28,665 nt of DNA from an uncultured Erysipelotrichales bacterium (GTDB lineage Bacteria > Bacillota_I > Bacilli_A > Erysipelotrichales > Coprobacillaceae): positions 1 to 28,665 of the forward strand of contig CAJTTM010000030.1 in assembly GCA_910579135.1 (NCBI GenBank), written 5' to 3'. This document shows positions 22,960 through 28,665 of the stretch, piece after piece. Position numbers and translations under genes: made by a program. How positions within the stretch are numbered: position 1 is the first letter of the stretch; each line of letters opens with the position of its first letter. Below the pieces are notes generated by a model. That model saw only the letters and a list, made by a program, of their open reading frames with translations. It was not told where the DNA came from and searched no databases.

Positions 22960-25266
22960 ATGAAGAAGATATTATCATTATTATTAAGTTTTATTATGAT
23001 TTTTTCACTTACAGCATGTTCAAGTGCAGCTTCATCAACTCAATTAAATAAAAAAACAGTTAAAGAAAATAGTGAAGAGGTTAAATCAACTGGTGATAAA
23101 TTAAAAAAAGATGAAACAGTATATGTTTTATGTGATTCAAAGGGTTCGGTAGATCAAATCATTGTAAGTGATTGGATTCAAAATGGAACAAAAAATAAAA
23201 CAATTAAAGATAAAACAAATTTAACAGATGTATCAGTAGTTAAAGGTGATGCAACTTATAAAATAAATGATCAAAATATGACAGTATGGGATAGTAAAGG
23301 AGGAGATGTTTACTATCAAGGGAATTCTAATAAGAAATTACCAGTTAATGTTAATATTTCATATCAATTAGATGGTAAAGCGATAAGTTATAAAGATATA
23401 GAAGGAAAAAGTGGAAAAGTCACAATTCGCTTTGATTATGAAAATACTATATTTGAAACAAAAACGATAAATGGTAAACAGGAAAAAATTTATGTTCCAT
23501 TTGTTATGGTTACAGGAATGATGTTAGATAAAGAGTGTTTCTCTAATGTGAAAGTTTCTAATGGGAAAACAGTAAGTATGAATGATAATACTATTGTTAT
23601 GGGGTTTGCTTTGCCTGGAATGCAAGAAACTTTAGATGTTTCAAAGAATGATTTAGATTTACCTGATTATATTGAAATCACTGCCAATGTTAAAGATTTT
23701 AAGATAGGTTCTACAATGACATTAGCAGCAAATGAAATGTTTAATGAATTAGATGTATCAGATGTAGATGATTTAAAAGATTTAAAGAATCAAATGAATA
23801 AATTAACAGATGCTATGGATAAACTTATGGATGGATCTTCAAAGTTATATGAAAACTTAGCTCTATTATTAAATAAATCTAATGAATTAGTTTCAGGTAT
23901 TAACAAGATTGCTAATGGAACAAAGTCATTAAAAATAGCAGGTGGACAATTATATGATGGTTCAGTATCTCTTAGAGATGGTCTTAAAGAATTACAAAAT
24001 GGTTTAGGAACTTTAGTAAGCAATAATGAAACTTTAAATAATGGTGCAAAAACGGTTTTTGAAACTCTATTAACAACTGCTAATACACAATTAGCGACTT
24101 CAGGTTTAGATCAATTAGGTGTAAAAGTTGAAAAACTTACAATGAATAATTATGATAAGGAATTAGAAAACATTTTAAAACAACTAGATGTTGATGATGT
24201 TTATCAAAAAGCATATAATCTTGCTTTACAAAAAGTAACAAATCAAGTAAAACAAAATGAAGGAAAAATTAGAGCAGAAGTAGAAAAGGTTGTACAAGAA
24301 AATGTAAAAGAACAAGTGACAAATGCAGCTATTAAAAAAGCAGTGAGTGATCAAATACAAACTCAAGCAGAGAATTTATATAAACAATATGTCGCTTCTC
24401 AAGTGACTGATGAAGTTCTAATTCAACATATAATGCAACAAAATAACATTAATGAAGAGCAAGCTAAAGCTTATTTAAAAGCTCATCCAGAATTAAAAGA
24501 ACAAGTCGTTAATCAAAAGGTATCACAATTAACAAATGTACAAAAACAAACTATTTTAGATGGTGCACTTAAACAAGCGTTAAATGATAATGATGTTATT
24601 ACAGCTGCTAAAAATACTATTGCATCAAGTGAACAATATCAAAATCAAATTAATACAACAGTTGCTCAACAAATGAAGAGTGAAAATGTACAAAAGATTA
24701 TTGAATCAAATATAAAAGATCAAGAAGAGAAATTAATAGCTCAATATATGTTAAGTGAAGACGTTCAAAATCCAATTGCTCAAGCAGTAGAAGGAGCAAA
24801 ATCAGGAGCAGGACAAATTGCAAAATTAAAAGTTTCACTAAGTTCTTATCAAACATTCTATGATGGATTATTGACTTATACAGCTGGTGTTCAAACTGCT
24901 TATGAAGGAAGTCAACAATTATATGCAGGTTCTAAAACTCTAACAATTGGTATGAAACAAGCTAAAGAAGGATTAAATAATTTAGATGAAGCTATGAAGG
25001 AATTAAAGACAAAAACAAGTGCTCTTCCTAAGGGAGTTTCTCAATTAAAGAATGGTTCAATGCAATTATCAAAAGGATTAAAACAACTTAATGAAGAAGG
25101 TATAGAAAAGTTAGTTAATGCAGTTAATGGAGATTTAGAAGGATTATTAGATAGATTAGAAGCTATTATAGATGTATCAAAGAACTATAATAACTTTGCA
25201 GGAATTAATTCAAGTATGGATGGAAGTGTAAAATTTATCTTTAAAACAGATGGAATTGGTGAATAA
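22960..25266 (+). CDS. Large lipoprotein with YhgE/Pip-like heptad repeats, partner of the MMPL transporter
   Basis: A 768-residue secreted lipoprotein. Residues 1-20 form a lipoprotein signal with lipobox LTAC (Cys20). Residues about 45-255 look like a beta-rich globular domain. Residues 270-365 and 625-720 hold GxxxL-type helical repeats such as KSLKIAGGQLYDGSVSL, like those of YhgE/Pip proteins. Residues 390-610 are Gln/Ala/Lys-rich helix, likely coiled coil. Unlike YhgE/Pip it has no TM segment. Its RBS GGAGG lies in the MMPL gene end. It could be an outer-surface partner to the transporter, by context. Confidence 0.8.
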   Translation: MKKILSLLLSFIMIFSLTACSSAASSTQLNKKTVKENSEEVKSTGDKLKKDETVYVLCDSKGSVDQIIVSDWIQNGTKNKTIKDKTNLTDVSVVKGDATYKINDQNMTVWDSKGGDVYYQGNSNKKLPVNVNISYQLDGKAISYKDIEGKSGKVTIRFDYENTIFETKTINGKQEKIYVPFVMVTGMMLDKECFSNVKVSNGKTVSMNDNTIVMGFALPGMQETLDVSKNDLDLPDYIEITANVKDFKIGSTMTLAANEMFNELDVSDVDDLKDLKNQMNKLTDAMDKLMDGSSKLYENLALLLNKSNELVSGINKIANGTKSLKIAGGQLYDGSVSLRDGLKELQNGLGTLVSNNETLNNGAKTVFETLLTTANTQLATSGLDQLGVKVEKLTMNNYDKELENILKQLDVDDVYQKAYNLALQKVTNQVKQNEGKIRAEVEKVVQENVKEQVTNAAIKKAVSDQIQTQAENLYKQYVASQVTDEVLIQHIMQQNNINEEQAKAYLKAHPELKEQVVNQKVSQLTNVQKQTILDGALKQALNDNDVITAAKNTIASSEQYQNQINTTVAQQMKSENVQKIIESNIKDQEEKLIAQYMLSEDVQNPIAQAVEGAKSGAGQIAKLKVSLSSYQTFYDGLLTYTAGVQTAYEGSQQLYAGSKTLTIGMKQAKEGLNNLDEAMKELKTKTSALPKGVSQLKNGSMQLSKGLKQLNEEGIEKLVNAVNGDLEGLLDRLEAIIDVSKNYNNFAGINSSMDGSVKFIFKTDGIGE

Positions 25267-25269
25267 TAT

Positions 25270-25294
25270 AAAGGACCTCGTTTTGAGGTCCTTT
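25270..25294. terminator. Shared terminator of convergent genes
   Basis: AAAGGACCTC (25270-25279) pairs perfectly with GAGGTCCTTT (25285-25294) around a 5-nt loop. It lies 3 nt after the lipoprotein stop. The minus-strand stop (25293-25295) overlaps its right arm. The T run is short on both sides, so efficiency is uncertain. Confidence 0.75.
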
Positions 25295-25595
25295 ACGCAT
25301 ATATATTGATACGTATGTAATCAATATCTTTATGAAATATTTTAGATGTCATTCCATAACATTCCCATTGATCTTCATCTTCATCAAAAGAATCACTTAA
25401 ATGATTTAGAAAGATTTTTAAATCATCTTTATTAATATCAAATGTAACATAAAATTCTAAAGCATTTTCCATCCCATAATATTCTCTTGTGGGAGAAATA
25501 GATAAAGGAGAATAAAATTCTTTTAAACTGTTTACAACTTCGTTACAAGACTGTGTATTATTAGTAGATAGAATAACATACATTGTCGCTTTCAT
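25293..25595 (-). CDS. Small protein of unknown function
   Basis: A 100-residue soluble protein I do not recognise. It starts MKATMYVILSTNNTQS and has alternating beta and helix character: a strand, a helix NEVVNSLKEF, a strand LEFYVTFD, then an acidic helix LNHLSDSFDEDEDQWE and a final strand. This suggests a compact ferredoxin-like alpha/beta fold. It is real by its GGAGGTG RBS, its extended -10 promoter, and its terminator. It has no signal peptide or TM. Nothing nearby explains its role. Confidence 0.75.
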   Translation of the reverse strand: MKATMYVILSTNNTQSCNEVVNSLKEFYSPLSISPTREYYGMENALEFYVTFDINKDDLKIFLNHLSDSFDEDEDQWECYGMTSKIFHKDIDYIRINIYA

Positions 25596-25618
25596 AAATA
25601 CACCTCCACTTGTAGAAA

Positions 25619-25627
25619 ATTATAACA
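25619..25627 (-). promoter_or_regulatory. Extended -10 promoter of the small minus-strand gene
   Basis: The minus strand reads TGTTATAAT, which is TG-N-TATAAT. No -35 match is found 17 bp away, as is normal for extended -10 promoters. The ATG begins 24 nt further on, just behind the RBS. Confidence 0.6.
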
Positions 25628-25634
25628 TATTTTA

Positions 25635-25663
25635 TTGGTATTTGGATATGAAAAGTGTATAAT
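25635..25663 (+). promoter_or_regulatory. Promoter of the LCP gene
   Basis: TTGGTA (25635-25640) is 17 bp from a perfect TATAAT (25658-25663). It faces away from the minus-strand promoter, with which its -35 region nearly abuts. The leader is about 27 nt. Confidence 0.7.
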
Positions 25664-25696
25664 GATACTATGAAAAGGATATAAGGAAGTGAATTT

Positions 25697-27196
25697 ATGA
25701 AATTTTTATCAAAATTATTATCTAGAAGAGTACTGTTTTTATTTCAAATGATTGTAACCATTATATTTGGTTATGCTATATATAAATTAAATATGATACC
25801 AATGAAGTTTTTTATTCCTCTTATTGTCATATTGTTAATTGTTTTTATCTTGTTGTATAAAGGACAAAAAAGTTCTAATGAACATCCAGTAAAACCAAAG
25901 ATTTATAAGATTGTTAGTCTTTTATTATCAATTGTTATGATTTTTGGAAGTATTAAAATTATGCAAGGCTCTAATATGTTAGATGTAATTACTGGTGCAG
26001 ATACCCAAGTCATTGAATATAGCGTTGTGAGTATGAAAGAGAGTACATATGATAGTATTGCAGATTTAGAAAATCTTAAATTTGGTGCGTGCCTTGCAAG
26101 TGATCCTATCAATACCAATAAAACAAAATCATTAATTGAAGAAGATATTGGAACAATTTCTCTAGATGATTATTCAACAACAAATGATGCTAGTAAAGCA
26201 CTATATAATCAAGAAATTGATGCTATGATCTTAAAAGAAATTGATAGAGATGCTCTTAATGATACAATATCAGATTTTGATGATAAAACAAAAGTTATAG
26301 AAACATATAAACTTAGAATTCCAAGTGCAAAAGCTAACAAAGCAAAAGTGACTCAAGAACCATTTAATATATTTATTGGTGGTACAGATCAAAAAGGAGA
26401 CATTTCTACTGCTGGGTTATCTGATGTTAATATGATTGCGACTGTTAATCCAGTGACTAAACAATTATATCTTACAAGTGTTCCAAGAGATTATTATGTA
26501 GATATAGATGGATATAATGGTAAAGATAAATTAACTCATAGTGCAAGAAGTTCAGAGGGAATTAATTGTACAATGAAAACAATTGAGAATTTTATGGGTA
26601 TTAAATTTAATTATTATGTGAAATTAAACTTTACTTCATTTATGAATATCATTGATGCGATAGGTGGAGTAGATATTGATATACCTGAGTATAAAACCAA
26701 AAATGGTGATGGGACTTTCACAACAAAAATATATAAGTACAATATGAAACCTGGTAAGACTCATATGGATGCCAAACATGCACTAGCTTATGTAAGAGAA
26801 AGAAAGTCATTTATAGATGGTGATAGAATTAGAGGTCAAAATCAACAAATCATGATAAAAGCTATTGTGAAAAAGATTTGTACTCCTGCAATTGTTACTA
26901 AATTAGATGGTATATTTAAATCTGTTGCAGATAGTTTAGAAACAAATATGTCTAGTGAAGAAGTAAGATCATTGATTAATATGGAAATGGATGACTTAGC
27001 ACCATGGGATGTTTTATCTTATCATTTAAATGGTAATGATCAAAAGGTCATGGATTTCGCAACAATTGCTGGACCATGTCCAAATCCAAATGGATTATAT
27101 GTTATGATTCCTGATGAAACAACAATTGTAAAAGCAAAAGGATATATTGATACAATTATGTCAGGAGAATTACTGAAGATAGAAGATGATGAATAA
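25697..27196 (+). CDS. LytR-CpsA-Psr (LCP) family protein
   Basis: LCP enzymes attach teichoic acids or capsule to peptidoglycan outside the cell. This 499-residue protein has three N-terminal membrane helices (about 13-31, 37-54, 71-89). An accessory domain at about 105-215 resembles part of a solute-binding protein (YDSIADLENLKFGACLAS). The LCP domain at 222-390 shows NIFIGGTD, TSVPRDYYV, IGGVDIDIP and the arginine-rich YVRERKSFIDGDRIRGQNQQ. These arginines and Asp bind the polyprenyl pyrophosphate. It is monocistronic, between its promoter and a terminator, with AAGGAAG as RBS. Confidence 0.95.
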   Translation: MKFLSKLLSRRVLFLFQMIVTIIFGYAIYKLNMIPMKFFIPLIVILLIVFILLYKGQKSSNEHPVKPKIYKIVSLLLSIVMIFGSIKIMQGSNMLDVITGADTQVIEYSVVSMKESTYDSIADLENLKFGACLASDPINTNKTKSLIEEDIGTISLDDYSTTNDASKALYNQEIDAMILKEIDRDALNDTISDFDDKTKVIETYKLRIPSAKANKAKVTQEPFNIFIGGTDQKGDISTAGLSDVNMIATVNPVTKQLYLTSVPRDYYVDIDGYNGKDKLTHSARSSEGINCTMKTIENFMGIKFNYYVKLNFTSFMNIIDAIGGVDIDIPEYKTKNGDGTFTTKIYKYNMKPGKTHMDAKHALAYVRERKSFIDGDRIRGQNQQIMIKAIVKKICTPAIVTKLDGIFKSVADSLETNMSSEEVRSLINMEMDDLAPWDVLSYHLNGNDQKVMDFATIAGPCPNPNGLYVMIPDETTIVKAKGYIDTIMSGELLKIEDDE

Positions 27197-27207
27197 TCAT
27201 CTTTTTT
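27183..27207 (+). terminator. Terminator of the LCP gene
   Basis: AAGATGAT (27183-27190) pairs with ATCATCTT (27196-27203), and six T end at 27207. The stop codon of the LCP gene (27194-27196) lies in and beside the loop, so the hairpin overlaps the coding end. Confidence 0.85.
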
Positions 27208-27316
27208 GTTACTATTCATAATATAATAATAAAAATCAATGTTATTTATTTTCATATTATGAAAACATAAAGAAATCCCTTCTTTTTATTGAATATAATA
27301 ATAAGGAGGTTTTTTT

Positions 27317-27954
27317 ATGAAAACTAAAATTGATTACAAAAATGGTTTTGCTTTTCGATATATCCTTGAAAGCAATACTCCAGATGGCATATATCTTCTA
27401 ACCATTCTTATTGAAGGGGCTTTAAATATCAAACTTAAAGAACTTCATATCTTAAATCCTGAACTCATCCCCTCCCAATTGGATGATAAAGATATGATTC
27501 TTGATTTGAGAGTCAAAACTGATCAAAATGAAGAAATTGATATCGAAATGCAGAATTCTTGTTTTAGTGAAACATTAAGAAAAAGATTTCAACTCTACGG
27601 TGCCAAGTTATTATCTGAACAATTAAAAGCAGGAGATCCTTATTACAAACTTCATCATGTTTCACAGATTATTTTGATTGATGGAATGAATAAAGGAACT
27701 GATGAACTGGTAGATACATATGAAAGTAGAAACAAGAAAAATATGATGAAGAGTTTAACCACAGCAAATCTGAAGGTCGAGAAGAAGATAGAAAAATGAT
27801 TATTAGTTCTCTTTGTGCTCATATTCAATCAAAGTTTGATGAAGATATAGAACCGTTGTTAAAAAATTTAGAAATAGAGAAACTTATACAACTACAAGGA
27901 TCGCTATTTACTGCAAGTATAATTGAAGAAATCAAGGAATTAATTAAAGGATAG
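27317..27954 (+). pseudogene. Rpn/PD-(D/E)XK-family transposase-like nuclease, degraded
   Basis: The intact part (27317-27799, 160 aa) matches the N-terminal nuclease domain of the Rpn/PDDEXK_2 family: DYKNGFAFRYIL, ILDLRVKTD with Asp63, and EIDIEMQ with Glu77-X-Gln79. The family normally has about 280-300 residues. After VDTYES the frame ends in unrelated sequence. A second frame, open from 27730 and including ATG 27796, reads KQEKYDEEFNHSKSEGREED then a Leu-rich helix to a TAG at 27952, which resembles the family's C-terminal tail. This fits an internal deletion with a frameshift near 27715-27745. RBS AAGGAGG is intact at 27303-27309. Confidence 0.75.
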
Positions 27955-27959
27955 AATAA

Positions 27960-28002
27960 TTAAACACACATCTAGAAAGTGACTTAAAAGATGTGTGTTT
28001 AA
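27960..28002 (+). terminator. 14-bp perfect inverted repeat after the Rpn remnant (likely terminator)
   Basis: TTAAACACACATCT (27960-27973) pairs without mismatch with AGATGTGTGTTTAA (27989-28002) across a 15-nt loop. It lies 6 nt after the last stop. Only a weak T run is at the 3' end. A factor-independent terminator is the simplest reading. A trace of a mobile element end is possible. Confidence 0.6.
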
Positions 28003-28088
28003 TGTTTAAAATATTATAATTTTTGAATTTAATGGTGTGAACAGTAATTCTTTTTTATTAAATATTTATCCTAGTCATAAAAATAAGG

Positions 28089-28117
28089 TTGACAAATGAA
28101 TTATAATTTAATAAAAT
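28089..28117 (+). promoter_or_regulatory. Promoter of the T-box/DAHP synthase transcript
   Basis: A perfect TTGACA (28089-28094) is 17 bp from TAAAAT (28112-28117). A TATAAT at 28102-28107 is misplaced. The start site near 28124 is just before the first strand of the T-box Stem I. Confidence 0.85.
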
Positions 28118-28123
28118 ATTCTC

Positions 28124-28391
28124 ACAACTACTGATATAAATACAGTGAAAAGAAATAGTAGACTATAGAAATAATTAAAGAGAGTTCTTGTTTGGTGGAA
28201 AAGGATATTAGGATATAGTTGAATTCGTCTTGGAGTAGGTGGCTGAAATAGAGTAGGCTAACACGGGTACACCCGTTATAGTGTTAGAGTATGATTGTAC
28301 TTGATAAGGCAGTTATTGTGAAATAACTGTAAACTAAGGTGGTAACACGAAGATTTAATCTCTCGTCCTTTATAGGAATGAGAGATTTTTT
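28124..28391 (+). promoter_or_regulatory. T-box riboswitch, probable Phe (UUC) specifier
   Basis: Uncharged tRNA binding here allows transcription of the gene behind it. Stem I base: CTACT (28128-28132) with AGTAG (28234-28238). AGTA (28157-28160) and GAA (28221-28223) form the conserved internal loop. GACTATA (28161-28167) pairs with TATAGTT (28214-28220). AGAGAG (28179-28184) and TGGTGGAA (28193-28200) are conserved distal parts. The specifier right after GAA is TTC (28224-28226). Stem III is CAGTTATT/AATAACTG (28310-28329). Antiterminator: AAGG (28336-28339) with CCTT (28367-28370), ACGA (28347-28350) with TCGT, and a 7-nt bulge TGGTAAC. The UGGU bulge fits an A73 tRNA. Confidence 0.93.
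28357..28391 (+). terminator. T-box regulatory terminator
   Basis: AATCTCTC (28357-28364) pairs with GAGAGATT (28380-28387) with an inner TCCT/AGGA part, followed by T to 28391. The TCGTCCTT strand is shared with the antiterminator, so the two folds exclude each other. It forms when the cognate tRNA is charged. Confidence 0.92.
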
Positions 28392-28424
28392 ATTTATAGC
28401 AGTAGAGATAAGGAGGAAATGAAA

Positions 28425-28665
28425 ATGATTATTGTATTCAAACCAAAAACAAAAGAGGAAGATGTAGAAAAGATTGTTGAACAAGTTAGAGAAAAAGGAT
28501 TAGATACTCACATTGTAGTAGGACAAGATGTTACAATTTGTGGTATAATAGGAGATACTACCAAAGTAGATCCAAAACAAATTGAAGTATCACCATCAGT
28601 TGATAAAGTGATGCATGTAGGAGAACCATATAAGCTTGCGAATAGAGCTTTCCATCCAGATGACT
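28425..28665 (+). CDS. aroF: 3-deoxy-7-phosphoheptulonate (DAHP) synthase, N-terminal part
   Basis: The 80 visible codons encode the N-terminal ferredoxin-like domain of type-I-beta DAHP synthase, which joins phosphoenolpyruvate and erythrose 4-phosphate, the first step to chorismate and aromatic amino acids. Family features: MIIVFKPKTKEEDVEKIVEQ, VTICGIIGD, and EPYKLANRAFHPDD, which corresponds to the family's KPYKLASREFHPEDT junction into the barrel. The catalytic barrel lies past the window end. RBS AAGGAGG (28410-28416) is 8 nt before the ATG. The Phe-type T-box fits the product of the pathway. Confidence 0.92.
   Translation, partial: MIIVFKPKTKEEDVEKIVEQVREKGLDTHIVVGQDVTICGIIGDTTKVDPKQIEVSPSVDKVMHVGEPYKLANRAFHPDD

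Noticed and set aside
22960..25266. CRISPR, toxin-antitoxin or phage-defence system in the accessory part
   Set aside because: No direct repeats with spacers and no toxin, nuclease or defence motifs apart from the decayed Rpn gene. The helical repeats are at protein level only.
28284..28484. Minus-strand frame across the T-box and aroF start
   Set aside because: It runs opposite conserved RNA structure and the start of a known enzyme, and no RBS is seen.

Overview
The window is a chromosomal segment of a low-GC Gram-positive bacterium. Evidence for this is the AT-rich composition, strong AAGGAGG-type ribosome binding sites, the single-polarity S10-spc-alpha ribosomal operon with a zinc-type S14 and a zinc-lid adenylate kinase, ECF transporter genes behind rplQ, and a T-box riboswitch. 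A gut Erysipelotrichia/Coprobacillus-like Firmicute is my inference. No rRNA gene is available to confirm it.

Layout. (1) 1-593: two intrinsic terminators and a minus-strand hypoxanthine-DNA glycosylase gene. (2) 733-15415: one very long operon. It has a consensus promoter and a structured leader of about 130 nt, then rpsJ rplC rplD rplW rplB rpsS rplV rpsC rplP rpmC rpsQ rplN rplX rplE rpsZ rpsH rplF rplR rpsE rpmD rplO secY adk map infA rpmJ rpsM rpsK rpoA rplQ, ending at a large terminator. It makes half of the ribosome, the Sec channel, the RNA polymerase alpha subunit and maturation enzymes. (3) 15493-20237: a new promoter and the ecfA1-ecfA2-ecfT-truA-PHP phosphatase-tetR unit, the first five genes overlapping, closed by a strong terminator. 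(4) 20300-25294: a DUF308 (HdeD-like) membrane protein, a 12-TM MMPL/RND transporter and a 768-residue lipoprotein with YhgE/Pip-like repeats. Together they look like one envelope export or assembly module next to a TetR regulator. (5) 25293-27207: a small minus-strand protein of unknown function and a LytR-CpsA-Psr cell-wall ligase, expressed from divergent promoters. (6) 27317-28002: a decayed Rpn/PD-(D/E)XK transposase-like gene followed by a 14-bp inverted repeat. (7) 28089-28665: promoter, T-box leader with a probable UUC (Phe) specifier and a UGGU acceptor-binding bulge, then the start of a DAHP synthase gene cut by the window end.

The ribosomal operon is standard in content and order. 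The parts most worth a second look are the MMPL-DUF308-lipoprotein cassette, the Phe-type T-box controlling the first step of the shikimate pathway, the S10 leader with competing pairings, and the frameshifted Rpn remnant. Several start codons were moved to internal ATGs with good ribosome binding sites (rplD, rplN, rpoA, the PHP gene, the MMPL gene), and rpmJ (37 aa) was found by reading.
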